A stretch of 64,000 nt of DNA from Oncomelania hupensis (GCA_036898135.1 CM072511.1:77666754-77730753); one strand, 5' to 3'. Numbered from the stretch's first letter, positions 42,851 through 52,487 are shown. Made by a program: numbers and translations. The notes: generated by a model not told the origin, from the letters alone.

Positions 42851-43026
42851 ATCATGGACAATAAAACGATTATAAATATACCAAAAATAATGTAGTAGTC
42901 ATTTGTGCAGATATTGTTAGTTTATACATTATGATGAGACAATGAAAATGGCAATGTTTGCAATGACAGCCCAAATCTCTAATTTTATTGGTTGTCGCGT
43001 AGCAGATATCTTTTTACATAACATGT

Positions 43027-43073
43027 TTAGGGCTTTAGGTCTAGCGGACTCCTCTGAGCCAAATCAGGACCAA
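43027..43073 (-). mobile_element. 3' tail fragment of the (ATCA)n retroposon
   Basis: 'ggctttaggtctagcggactcctctgagccaaatcaggacc' is the reverse complement of the last part of copy A (…GGTCCTGATTTGGCTCGGAAGA…). The tandem tail is absent. Confidence 0.75.
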
Positions 43074-43134
43074 GACATCTTTTTAACAAGTTAAAGAAAT
43101 CGTTGTCATACTGGCAGAAAAAAATGAGGCAGCA

Positions 43135-43178
43135 GTTGTTGTATTAATTTTTATTCATCAGATTAACATAAGTTGTAC
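43135..43178 (-). repeat. 44-bp dispersed mini-repeat, copy 1
   Basis: The segment from GTTGTTGTATTAATTTTTAT to the GTTGTAC at 43178 is the reverse complement of 48799-48842 with about 42 of 44 matches. A partial copy occurs near 35385-35420. Confidence 0.75.
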
Positions 43179-43465
43179 AACAGAATACAAGTCAAGAATA
43201 CAGAGGCAACAGAATACAAGTCCGTTACAGGGCACAAATCTGTTGATGTATAGATCTGTCCTTAATGTGAAATTGGTTAACTGCATGTTTAGTCAGAAAA
43301 GGGAGTAGGCTATCGTTTCTTCACTACAAAATTAAGCCATGAAAATCTCATTTACATTATGTACAAACACCCATGTTTCACCCATCTGTACATAATTCCC
43401 ATTGTTTTGTGCTTTTTCGTACACTGCAGCATTTTTTGTGCACATATATAAACCTTACGCGTTCT

Positions 43466-43592
43466 CTATATAGTTTTTCACTTGACTCACCATCCAGTCT
43501 ATAGGTTTTCACTTGACTCACCATCCAATCTATAGTTTTTCACTTGCCTCACCATCCAGTCTATAGTTTTTCACTTGACCCACCATCCAATC
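43466..43592. repeat. Minisatellite, about 32-bp unit, four copies
   Basis: The unit 'ctatagtttttcacttgactcaccatccagt' occurs four times in a row with small changes. Confidence 0.9.
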
Positions 43593-44057
43593 CACCCGCT
43601 TTTGATCCCCTCAACTAAACTTAACCTTGTACCAATTTCCTTTTATATTCGTGGTCTCCTTTATTTATGTGTTTGTTTTGTTAATATATCAATTTAACTT
43701 TTGCATGTTGTCAAGTCAAGTCAAAAGCGCTTTTTTCCATAAAACCCCATGGGGTATGTGGATACATCAAAAAAGAATAAAAATAAACGTAGAATAACCA
43801 TGAAAATCATAAAATACAATATAAAATACATATGTACATATATTACAAAAATAAAAGTTAATCTTTCACACTCGCGTTCTAAGACACATAATAAACATTT
43901 ACAAAATACACATTCATTATTATCACACAACACAAGCATACTACATAAAACTTATGTCCACACAATCTGATCACAAATTGCACGCACTCTCTCGCAAGAT
44001 TGGGTGATAAAGAAGGGGAGAGGGGGGACGGGTGGTACAAACTAGTTTTGAGTATTG

Positions 44058-44139
44058 AAATTGTCATTATTGAAAATAATAATCACTATTATTACTATCA
44101 TACAAATCACGTTCTGAAGCAATCCATTATTATTTTCAT
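44058..44139. repeat. Left long direct repeat flanking LINE-B
   Basis: The copy starting 'aattgtcattattgaaaa' and ending 'ccattattattttcata' matches 47943-48034 over its whole length. It lacks 8 bp (ttctatta) and has a few changes. It touches the (ATA)n tail of the LINE. See the finding on the long duplication. Confidence 0.8.
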
Positions 44140-44520
44140 AATAATAATAATAACGGATTTTTATATAGCGGGTACTCCAGCCTATGACCAGACTCACCAC
44201 GCTTTACATAATCATTACATATAAATACATGCACTCGATAAAACATTGCTTTTGCTACAAATACACCAAAAGACAGAACAGTAAGGGTACAACTATTTAC
44301 AACTATGTACACAAATTACAAAAAAAGGCAGAAATAGACTATTTACAACTATGTACACAAATGACAGAAAAGACAGAAATAGAATAGCAAAAAACCTATT
44401 CACAGCTATTTATATGCCCGGTTAGGCCCAAGAGGAAAAACAGTATAAATATGTACAGCCGTGTATACACTTACGGATCAGACAGAGACAGAAGAGGAGA
44501 GAATGGCAGCGGGATACAAA

Positions 44521-46257
44521 TCAGTCTGAATAATGCAGTTTGAAGAGGTGGGTTTTGAGGGCCTTTTTGAATGCTTGTGTTGATTGTATGTTGCGGATAT
44601 GGGAGGGAAGGGAATTCCACTGCTTAAGTGCGGCGTAGGCGAATGCACGTTGGCCGTATGTCTTAGTGCGGGTGACGGGAACCTTGAGTGTGCGAGTTTC
44701 AGCAGAAGATCTTAAAGTGCGTGAAGGGGAGTAGACAGACAGCAGGTCAGTAAGGTAGGAGGGACAAGAATCAGTGAAGAAGTTGTGACAGAGAACAGAG
44801 AGTTTGTACTCTATGCGTGCTTGCACAGGAAGCCAGTGAAGGGAATGTAGTAGAGGTGTGATGTGATCGCATTTCTTAGCTCGGAATACTAGTCTAGCTG
44901 CTGAGTTCTGAACCTTTTGTAGCTTGTCAATGATGTGTTTTGGGAAGCCAGCGAGGAGAGAGTTGCAATAGTCAAGACGAGAAAGGACGAGAGCGCAGAC
45001 TAGGGTTTTGGTGGCAGTGAGTGTAAGATAGTGGCGAAAGGAGCTGATTTGGCGTATGGCCGTGTATGCAGAGCGACAGAGGTTGGAGATGTGGTTGTTG
45101 AGGGACAGGTCATTGGAGAGAATGTAGCCGAGATTTCTTGCTGAGGATGAGAACTGAATGTTTGTTGTCCCTACTGTAAGCGATGTTGGGAGAGGCGGGA
45201 GTGAGGAGGAGGTGTTGTGCTTGTGAATGAGGAGGGCTTCGGTTTTATCGTCATTAAGCTTAAGCTTGTTGAGTGTCATCCATGACTTAATGTCTGTGAT
45301 GCAGTTCTCCAAAGTCTGAACAGTGGAATTAATGAGAGAGGGGGCGGTGGATTTATAAAGTTGTGTGTCGTCTGCAAATGACTGACTCTCAACACCATGC
45401 TTTCTAAGCAGGAGAAGCAGTGGCTTGGTGTACAGAGTGAACAACACCGGCCCTAAAACGGAACCCTGAGGCACGCCGCACACCAATTCTGCTGTGCTGG
45501 AGAAACAGCCATCGACAGTGACTGCTTGTGATCTGTCAGAAAGATATGAGTGGAACCAAGCCAGGACCGAGCCGGAGATTCCAAAGTAGTGTTGAATAGT
45601 GTTAAAGAGAATGTGGTGGTCAACTGTGTCAAAGGCAGCTGAGAGGTCTAGTAAGGTGAGAACGGAGACGTTACCATTATCTAAGGCCAGCAACAGATCA
45701 TTGGTTACCTTTAGGAGGGCTGTCTCAGTGCTGTGGAAGGGTCGGTAGGCAGACTGGTTGGGGCAAAGTAAAGCGTTATCATATAGGTAGGCAAACAGTT
45801 GTTTGAGAACAATTTTTTCTATGACTTTGGACAGGAAGGAGAGGTTTGAAACAGGTCTATAGTTCTTTAGATTATTTTTGTCTAAACTTGGCTTTTTAAG
45901 GAGGGGTTTGATGACAGCCGCTTTGAGCACAGACGGAACAACACCAGAGGACAGACTCTCGTTGATAATGTGGGTAATGGTCGGGAGTAGAGGGTCAAGA
46001 TTCTCTGTCAACATGGGGGTAGGAATGGGGTCAAGAGAGCAAGATGTTTGTTTTGAGCTTAAGATGACTTTCTTGACTTCTTGCTCTGTTATTGGTTGAA
46101 AAACTTCCATCTTTGCGGTAGTGAGGGAAGGTGAGAGTGGGTTAATGAGTGGGATCTCATGGCTGTCAAGAGCGGCCCTTATGTCAGCCACTTTCTGTGT
46201 GAAATAATTACAAAATACATCTGGGAGCTGACATGGTGGATGGTAGTGATGTTGCAT
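44521..46257 (-). CDS. Reverse transcriptase ORF of LINE-B
   Basis: 578 codons. Motifs: NYRPVSNLSFLSKVIEK (132-148), NQSAYRPFHSTETALL (167-182), LLDLSAAFDTVDHH (202-215), VPQGSVLGPVLFTL (262-275) and FADDTQL (294-300). The C-terminus is CPSYLTDLL...YSPSRTLRSSAETR, GQRAFAYAALKQWNSLP and LKTHLFKL. No stop is present in the RT, so decay is slight. The frame is -1/+1 relative to the EEP frame and overlaps it by about 50 bp. This may be decay, because the wording LPDVFCNYF normally follows on directly from the EEP linker. Confidence 0.88.
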   Translation of the reverse strand: MQHHYHPPCQLPDVFCNYFTQKVADIRAALDSHEIPLINPLSPSLTTAKMEVFQPITEQEVKKVILSSKQTSCSLDPIPTPMLTENLDPLLPTITHIINESLSSGVVPSVLKAAVIKPLLKKPSLDKNNLKNYRPVSNLSFLSKVIEKIVLKQLFAYLYDNALLCPNQSAYRPFHSTETALLKVTNDLLLALDNGNVSVLTLLDLSAAFDTVDHHILFNTIQHYFGISGSVLAWFHSYLSDRSQAVTVDGCFSSTAELVCGVPQGSVLGPVLFTLYTKPLLLLLRKHGVESQSFADDTQLYKSTAPSLINSTVQTLENCITDIKSWMTLNKLKLNDDKTEALLIHKHNTSSSLPPLPTSLTVGTTNIQFSSSARNLGYILSNDLSLNNHISNLCRSAYTAIRQISSFRHYLTLTATKTLVCALVLSRLDYCNSLLAGFPKHIIDKLQKVQNSAARLVFRAKKCDHITPLLHSLHWLPVQARIEYKLSVLCHNFFTDSCPSYLTDLLSVYSPSRTLRSSAETRTLKVPVTRTKTYGQRAFAYAALKQWNSLPSHIRNIQSTQAFKKALKTHLFKLHYSD

Positions 46258-47302
46258 TGCTCTTACCCCTTAGCTGATTGCAAATGTTGAACAACTGTTT
46301 GCAAGTTTCGCTGCTGCTAATTCTGTCGCTAAAGTACCGGGTTTGGGCAGTCTGGACTATTTTAGTGACCCCTTTTTTTGCAGCGGTGAAAATCTGCTTG
46401 CTGACTTCTAAACCCGATTTAAGCCACTTTTTCTCTGCTTTGCGTCGGTGTTTCTTCGCCTCGGTGAGCTCGTCTTTAATAGACTCGTACCAGGGTGCTG
46501 AGCGTGTTGCCTTGACCTTTTTCTGGGCCACGGGGGCGTGCCGATCAAGCACCGCATGAAGTGTACTATTCAGCTGATCCACAGTGGGGCACAGTTCTGG
46601 GGTCACTTTAGCGGTAAGCTCTTGCTTGAAAGCATCCCTATCCATGGTACGCAGGCTGCGAGCCTCCCTGAACATGGGAGGAGGAGGGGGGGCTGCGACG
46701 TTTAGTTCGCACACGACACAGAAATGGTCAGATGTTAATTCCTGGGTGACTGAAGTTGATCTAACAACATTATCCTGAGGCCTATGCATAACCCAATCTA
46801 TGATGTGACCATGGCTATGGGTGGGTTCTGTGACTGACTGAGAAAGACTAAACTGATCTAAAAGTTCAATCATTTTTGCGGTGGAAGGTTGCTGGGGTTG
46901 GTCAAAGTGAAAGTTAATGTCTCCTAAAACTATGTATGTTCCTGACAGTGTGTTGCAATAATCGAGCAGGACTGGAAATTCTTGGTGAAAAATTGCATCA
47001 GTTAATTTATTTTTCTTGCTTGGAAAGGTGCGATTGTTCTGCTGTGGAACGGACAGACTGAGGTGAACAACTTCAAAGGACGAGTGAGTGAACGCGAAGT
47101 CTGTAATGAAGCCTAGGTGACGGGACAGACTGTTTCTGTAAATGATAGCGAGGCCCCCACCGCAATTTGAGCGAGGTAACGAACATACAGAATAGCCAGA
47201 AGGGGTTAAATCAGAGCATTTACCCTTGTCACCAGTCTGCCGAAACCAAGTTTCTTGTATGAACATAATGTCAGTCTGCTTGTCTGAGATGAATTCATGC
47301 AA
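46208..47302 (-). CDS. EEP endonuclease ORF of LINE-B
   Basis: About 364 codons beginning at a TTG. IMFIQETWF (12-20), NCGGGLAIIYR (46-56), VLGDINFHFDQ (125-135), GHIIDWVMHR (165-174) and LTSDHFCV (189-196) are the endonuclease motifs. It is cut off from its N-terminus by the T7-run frameshift and from the RT by the second shift near 46208-46257. Confidence 0.85.
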   Translation of the reverse strand: MHEFISDKQTDIMFIQETWFRQTGDKGKCSDLTPSGYSVCSLPRSNCGGGLAIIYRNSLSRHLGFITDFAFTHSSFEVVHLSLSVPQQNNRTFPSKKNKLTDAIFHQEFPVLLDYCNTLSGTYIVLGDINFHFDQPQQPSTAKMIELLDQFSLSQSVTEPTHSHGHIIDWVMHRPQDNVVRSTSVTQELTSDHFCVVCELNVAAPPPPPMFREARSLRTMDRDAFKQELTAKVTPELCPTVDQLNSTLHAVLDRHAPVAQKKVKATRSAPWYESIKDELTEAKKHRRKAEKKWLKSGLEVSKQIFTAAKKGVTKIVQTAQTRYFSDRISSSETCKQLFNICNQLRGKSNATSLPSTMSAPRCIL

Positions 47303-47317
47303 AGCCGTTCGTTTTTT

Positions 47318-47595
47318 TCGTTAGGACCCAGTGATTGAGCGTTGAATGATGCAATGAGTAAAGTGCTGTGGCTATCGAGGTGTGAAGATAGAGGTTGAGG
47401 GGAGAGGTTGATGTGAATGAGATTGTCTGTGTTACAGCAATGAGTCTCAGGCCTAGTGATACATTCTGGGTGTGATGCAATATGAAGCGTGGGGTCACAG
47501 TTGGAAAGCATAGGCGATCTGTTTGAAAGGACAACAGGGATAGACGAGATGTTTTGTTTACGTTTGCCTCCACGACTAGTCCGTTTTCTGGGCAA
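47318..47595 (-). CDS. N-terminal segment of the LINE-B ORF
   Basis: Starts MPRKRTSRGGKRKQN, a basic N-terminus, and reaches LLIASFNAQSLGPNEK, which is the opening strand of the EEP fold (SFNAQS). The next residues are lost to a one-base deletion in the A run; adding one A would join it to the 46208-47302 frame. It shows that this copy keeps the element's true start. Confidence 0.75.
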
Positions 47596-47942
47596 AGCCG
47601 ATCGATAACTCTTTTAATCGGAACACAAGGTCGGGAGCGAGCTGTGTGCATTTAGTCTTCAATGACAATAGCTTATCGCGTGTGTAGCTTGTGGATGGAA
47701 TTTCGGAGCGAAATGGCGGACCACGTGAGTGCGAAACAGCACAGTGAATGTAGCGAAAAAAACGATAGAGTATACAAACGAACATAAAAAGAGAAGCAAA
47801 GCAACGCTACACTTACTTGAGAATCCATGAGACAACAATTACACAATACAAAACTCACAACAAACCACAATAACCACCGCAAAATCACAAAATTTAGCAG
47901 AGCTCGGGTCGAACAGCCTGTTGGCGTCAACCACAAGTTTCA

Positions 47943-48034
47943 AAATTGTCATTATTGAAAAAAATAATCACTGTTATTACTATCATACAAATCATTCTAT
48001 TACGTTCTGAAGCAATCCATTATTATTTTCATAA
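47943..48034. repeat. Right long direct repeat flanking LINE-B
   Basis: 'aaattgtcattattgaaa...ccattattattttcata', the partner of 44058-44139. This copy keeps an extra ttctatta. Confidence 0.8.
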
Positions 48035-48420
48035 ACCTAGCCAGTTCCAACAGAATAGTTTTATTTTTCGTTGAAAATAAATTAGAAAATTTAATATCAT
48101 TGGGTCGCACATAGAAAAACCTTTTAAGCAGCTCTTTTTGATCATCGTCGAAATGTGGACATATAAAAATAATACATAGTGACAAGAGAGCTGTAACTTC
48201 CATAAAGGAAATCAATGTGTTAGTCATTTAACAATTTGTTTTGACTATTGCAACTAACTGGTACTTCATATTAGAAATAGACAGTCTTGTACCACTTGCA
48301 TAATTGTTTTAACACTTTTGGAAATAGTTATTTTTTTCTTGTCATTTGCTTTTTTGTCAAGACAATGTATGCAACATAATATGAAATTTGTATCTACTAT
48401 TTATTTATTTATTTAATATT
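48035..48420. other. Intron, no gene recognised
   Basis: AT-rich with no repeat identified. The 75-codon minus frame at 48000-48227 has no family signature. Confidence 0.45.
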
Positions 48421-48502
48421 TAATGAGTGTGTGAATGCGTGAGGGAGCGCTTAGAACTGTTCCTTATTAGGAAAAGCACCTTATAAATATTATTACTATT
48501 AC

Positions 48503-48599
<97 letters not shown>

Positions 48600-48600
48600 T
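48421..48600 (+). repeat. L2-type 3' tail and (TTA)n microsatellite
   Basis: 'gagcgcttagaactgttccttattaggaaaagcaccttataaata' followed by about 35 TTA units to 48600. The same arrangement (GCGC or GCAC, TATAAA, then trinucleotides) ends the LINEs in this window. Confidence 0.8.
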
Positions 48601-48769
48601 TTGTTGTTGTTTATTTATTTGATGTATAACAATGTAATCAGTTTTGTAAATAGATTTTCATTCATTCACATTTGTGTTCGAACATGTGATTCATGATAAT
48701 GTAAATTATTATTATGTCCGACATTATACTAAGGTAATTACAACCTTTCTGGGAAACTTCTATTCATTC

Positions 48770-49430
48770 AGCTGGGGGTTTCTGTATAAATAGTATCAGT
48801 ACAACTTATGTTAATCTGATGAATAAGAATTGATACAACAACAGTATAATTAGTATCCCCACTTTGTTAAAATTTGGTGCTTTAAATTACCACTGTTTCT
48901 TTCATTGTCATTCTCATTTGTTTTTTTTCTCGTTCTTACTTTTTTTTAATCAATCTACTATCTTCTTCGCTAGACCTAATGTCTTCCATCAATCTGTTAT
49001 CTACTTCGCTAGACTAGTCACCTACCCAGTCTTCTTAAAAACTTCCAAAACTCCAGATTTGTGTATGGTGTTTGTTGGGTCAGTTTGGGGCTAATGGACG
49101 CTTTCTGCCAAATGGTCATTAGAGCTTTCTATGGTATTATTATTTAGCAATGTATGCATTTTCTAGGTATATGTTTTGTTAATATTTTATAATGTTTATA
49201 TTGTATTTTGTTTTTGTAAACGAGCTTCGATAAATTAGAGTAAAGCCTCAGCATCCCCATGTGTGCCTTTATTGTGAAGTGACCGGCTGGTGGAATGCCT
49301 TTAGTATTACCGTTAGAGTTGTTTCAGCGGATCTTTTATATGGATCGGGGGTGAGTCCTCTTTCAACAAAGTTGTAGTCCTGATTCGGCTTTTTGCAGTC
49401 TGTTGGGCCCTTTAAACAATGACTAACTAA
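48770..49430 (+). mobile_element. (ATCA)n retroposon, copy D, diverged
   Basis: Follows copy A from 'ctgggggtttctgtataaatagtat' to 'gttgtagtcctgattcggc'. After the first 'tagtat', about 60 bp is inserted (48797-48857) that includes the 44-bp mini-repeat, then 'tagtatccccac' resumes. A 'ctatcttcttcgctaga' segment is also doubled (48957-49016). Confidence 0.8.
48799..48842 (+). repeat. 44-bp dispersed mini-repeat, copy 2, inside retroposon copy D
   Basis: Reverse complement of 43135-43178. It is flanked by TAGTAT on both sides (48791-48796 and near 48852-48857), which could be a 6-bp duplication of a slightly longer insert. Confidence 0.6.
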
Positions 49431-49613
49431 CATTCAGAAAAGGAACTTGAACACAGTGTTCTCAATGAGATATACCATCGAATTCCATTTCAGAATCAAT
49501 TACAACCACTTTCTTACTGCTAGTGCTCTAATAATAATAGTTAAATAGATTAACATCCCCGGACACATAAGCGTATAGGGGACCCACCAAAAAATGAAAT
49601 TATAAAATTATAA

Positions 49614-49614
<1 letters not shown>

Positions 49615-49694
<80 letters not shown>

Positions 49695-50005
49695 GGGTTT
49701 TTATATAGCAGGTACTCCAGCCTATGACCAGACTCACAGTGCTTTACATAGTCAATACATAAAAATACATGCACTCGATCAAACATCGCTTTTGTTACGA
49801 TACACCAAAAGACGGAACAGTAAAAGTAAGAACTATTTACAACTATGTACAAAATGTCAAAAAAGATAAAAATAGAATAGTAAAAACTTATTCACAGCTA
49901 TTTATATGCCCGAATAGACCCAGGAAAGGAAAACAGTATAAATATTTACAGCTGTGTAAACACTTACGGATCAGACAGAAACAAAAGAGGAGAGAAAGGT
50001 GAGAC
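49615..50005 (-). mobile_element. 5'-truncated LINE-B family copy (3' UTR only)
   Basis: About 310 bp beyond the microsatellite ('ggtactccagcctatgaccagactcac', 'gcactcgatcaaacatcgcttttg', 'cacttacggatcagacagaaac') match 44155-44500 on the same strand. The tail is a long (AAT)n, about 26 units at 49615-49693, against four units in LINE-B. Confidence 0.88.
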
Positions 50006-50439
50006 AAAATTGTTCGACCCTAGCTGTTAACAATGGTTTTAGATGACATTGAAATGTCTATATAGCTTTGGATTGTAATGATGTTGTTTGTGAAGTTATT
50101 GTACATGTACCATGACCAATTAAGTGAATATGTATGAATTATAAACTGTATTATTATTAATCCAAAAAATAGTATGTTATCCGAAACATGCTTGCATTAC
50201 AATTAAATCATATCTTGGTTTTGTGTGTAGAAGGGTAAAGTTCATTATTTTATGTTCGTAAGTTGTTTTTCCTAGCTGCCTACAATTAAAAATGTTGTTT
50301 TATTTAAACAAGCTTTGTTTCTATCACTTTCCAAGTGTTCTTTTATCATACTAACCATTACAATATTAAATATTGTTTTTATTTGTTTTTAAAAAATTTT
50401 CTTTAGTTTATAATTGTACTGTTTGTTGTCTTCTTTCAG

Positions 50440-50458
50440 CAGCTTCCTCGAGATCCAG
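50440..50458 (+). CDS. Adaptor gene microexon i (19 nt)
   Basis: TTGTTGTCTTCTTTCAG| then CAGCTTCCTCGAGATCCAG, then |GTATGT. It encodes QLPRDP plus one base (phase 0 in, phase 1 out). The acceptor is a CAGCAG pair, so NAGNAG choice could add or drop the glutamine. The phase-1 exit suits the next exon, which begins with two bases of a GAA codon. Confidence rests on three successive short exons keeping one frame. Confidence 0.65.
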
Positions 50459-50619
50459 GTATGTTTAGCAGTAGGATTTATCTTTTCCATTTTTTTTTAT
50501 TTAACATAATTTTCCAAACGTTTGTGTGTGTGTGTTTGTGTGTATGTATATGTGTGTGTGTGTGTGTTCATGCGTAAAGATTAAGGCCTATGGCATTTGT
50601 GGCATAATTATGTTGTGGG

Positions 50620-51085
50620 AAGCGCAGCAGCATCTCATCTTCCTATACGCTTGCAACACATGGACCCTCACAGCAGATCTACAATGAAGAATACAAAGCA
50701 TGGAGATAAGGTGCTACAGAAGACTCCTGGATATTTCGTATACCCAGCACATTACCAACGACGAAGTCCAACAGACCATCACACAAGCCATTGGACAATT
50801 CAATGACATGATCACGGTGGAGAAGAAACAGAAACTCCAATAGAATGGCCACATCACCAGAGCAACAGGCCGTGCAAAGACCATCCTGCAAGGCATGGTA
50901 CAAGGATGCCAAAGAAGAGGGAGACCGAAAAAGAGGTGGGAGGACAACATTCGAGGATGGACTGGCTTGACACTGAGCGAAGCCATGAGGGTTGCAGAGG
51001 ACAGAGAAAGATGGAGTATGCTGGTTAAACGATCATCAGTGGTGCCCCAACGACCTTCGAGTTACGGGATAAGATATGGTAAGAT
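50620..51085 (+). mobile_element. RTE-type LINE relic, copy 4 (3' end)
   Basis: Matches the last 150 codons of the intact RTE ORF: 'cttcctatacgcttgcaacacatggaccctcacagcag', 'ggatatttcgtatacccagcacattacc', 'aagagggagaccgaaaaagaggtggg' (50919-50940), ending with 'gggataagatatggtaagatgggatagg', a degraded GGATA tail. It lies 160 bp after microexon i. Confidence 0.88.
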
Positions 51086-51153
51086 GGGATAGGATATGTT
51101 GTGGGTCTTAATAGATATAAATTATGTTGCGCAAAAAACAATCTTTACATTCA

Positions 51154-51350
51154 GGTGTCCTGTAGCTCAGTTGATAGGTAGCTGGTTTCCTGTGCCAAAG
51201 GTCGCGCGTTCGAAATCCGCATGGGATGAACTTACGTGACTTAGGCACAAGACTTTTGAGGACACTGAGGGTTTTCTCCAAGTTCTCCGGTTTCCTTCCT
51301 CCCTTCAATAATATAATGGTATTGAATGCAGTCAATCTAAAATGTCAAAA
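51154..51350 (+). mobile_element. tRNA-derived SINE
   Basis: The head 'tcctgtagctcagttgatagg...gcgcgttcgaaatccgcatggga' has A-box-like TAGCTCAGTTGAT and B-box-like GTTCGAAATCC, a weak acceptor pairing, and a possible CCT anticodon. The central part 'gggttttctccaagttctccggtttccttcc' is a segment shared by many invertebrate SINEs. Poor D- and T-stem pairing argues against a working tRNA. Confidence 0.65.
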
Positions 51351-51436
51351 ATAAAAATTGAATTTCTATACTGACTTTTGTAATAGCAATCTCTTCAGAT
51401 TGCTCCTCTTTGAGAAAAAGCGCGTGATAGTATCCT

Positions 51437-51438
<2 letters not shown>

Positions 51439-51501
<63 letters not shown>
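51439..51501. repeat. (ATT)n microsatellite
   Basis: About 21 ATT units, 90 bp before microexon j. It may derive from a SINE or LINE tail. Confidence 0.9.
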
Positions 51502-51503
<2 letters not shown>

Positions 51504-51594
51504 ATGGAAGTTGTGTTCAGTTCAGTTGTTGTGAATTCTTGTTTAACAAAGGCGTTTTGCAATGTCATATTAAATACTGTTGTTTCACTTGCAG

Positions 51595-51623
51595 AAAATG
51601 AGTATGAAGTCGACCAAGATGAT
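51595..51623 (+). CDS. Adaptor gene microexon j (29 nt, YEVD motif)
   Basis: Acceptor TTTCACTTGCAG and donor GAT|GTAAGT. Entered in phase 1 it reads (G)AA AAT GAG TAT..., giving ENEYEVDQDD and leaving in phase 0. It is another acidic tyrosine motif (YEVD). Together with microexon k it totals 39 nt, so the pair can be skipped without changing frame. Confidence 0.72.
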
Positions 51624-51885
51624 GTAAGTTCCTTTTGTCCAGTATATCAAATGAAATTAAACAGTTGAATTCAATATTGGTTTGAAGTTAAATTGTTTAA
51701 CCGGAATATTTTACACATTTGATTTATACAAAAAATGTTGCTTTAAGTGTAAGAATCAGTGTGTCTCTACTGTACATTGTTGGTGCATTGTTCTCATAAA
51801 TCTTTTTGAGTTGTTACTTTTATTATACCTGTCTTAAAATGTTTTTTAATTTGCTAACTCTTTTGCCTTTGTGTTTCTGTTCCAG

Positions 51886-51895
51886 AATACATTAC
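51886..51895 (+). CDS. Adaptor gene microexon k (10 nt)
   Basis: TTTCTGTTCCAG|AATACATTAC|GTGAGT. Ten bases entered in phase 0 give NTL and one base, leaving in phase 1, which is exactly what the 52488 exon needs (it begins with two bases of a codon). Splice sites are strong on both sides. Without it the frame from microexon j (phase 0) would not match the 52488 exon. It is too short to call on content, so the phase argument carries it. Confidence 0.6.
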
Positions 51896-51959
51896 GTGAG
51901 TATTTCTAAAATCAAGTCTGTCTCTCTGTTATTACTCCCTCTCCTTCCCTTCCAGTCTT

Positions 51960-51966
51960 TTCTCTT

Positions 51967-52059
<93 letters not shown>

Positions 52060-52138
52060 TCCTATCTCCCTCATTCCCTCCTCCTCTCTTTCTTTCTATC
52101 TCCCTCCCTACCCCCCCCCTCTCTCTCTCTCTCTCTCT
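51960..52138. repeat. (CT)n microsatellite, interrupted
   Basis: Long TCTC runs at 51969-52057 and 52119-52138. All Ser/Leu and Arg/Glu frames over it are artefacts. Confidence 0.97.
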
Positions 52139-52487
52139 CATATCTTCATGCACCACAACTAGCATACCTCAACTGACAATTTTGATAAACAGTCCTTTAG
52201 AATGTTACCATTAACCACAATGTTCTACATAGACATTTCAAGTGTACACGTTTAACTGCAGGCGATCAACAAACCTTTTCAAAACAAAGTTTCTTCTTGT
52301 GTCTGCTTAGGAGGAATTTGTTTTGATATTTTCATTCTTAATGTATCGTATATGTCCGTTGGTACTGTTCAATCTGTTTATACATTTTTATACACCTACA
52401 CCACCTTCTTTTTGTTCAAATAAAGCCATCAGATGATTGGTTTAAAAGTAATACTCCCATGATTGTGTGAGTTTTCTGAGTGTCCAG

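Larger units (their letters stand above)
44140..47942 (-). mobile_element. L2/CR1-group LINE, near full length, minus strand (LINE-B)
   Basis: On the minus strand: a 5' region (about 47600-47942), an N-terminal reading frame beginning MPRKRTSRGG (47595), EEP endonuclease, RT, a 3' UTR of about 380 bp (44150-44520) and a (TTA)4 tail at 44140-44153. Two single-base frameshifts break the frame: one in a T7 run (A7 on the coding strand) at 47312-47318, one between 46208 and 46257. Direct repeats of about 82-92 bp flank it. A second, truncated copy of the 3' UTR is at 49615-50005. Confidence 0.88.

Noticed and set aside
43027..43178. Single composite element joining the retroposon tail and the 44-bp mini-repeat
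   Set aside because: The two parts occur separately elsewhere (3801 and 48799), so linkage here is probably chance.
49615..50005. Target-site duplication for the truncated LINE-B copy
   Set aside because: Only short AAAATT-type matches flank it, as expected by chance in AT-rich DNA.
51154..51230. Functional tRNA gene (possible CCT anticodon)
   Set aside because: D-stem and T-stem pairing are poor, the acceptor stem needs two wobbles and a mismatch, and the SINE body follows directly.
51806..52165. Ser/Leu- and Arg/Glu-repeat ORFs
   Set aside because: They are translations of the (CT)n tract in an intron.
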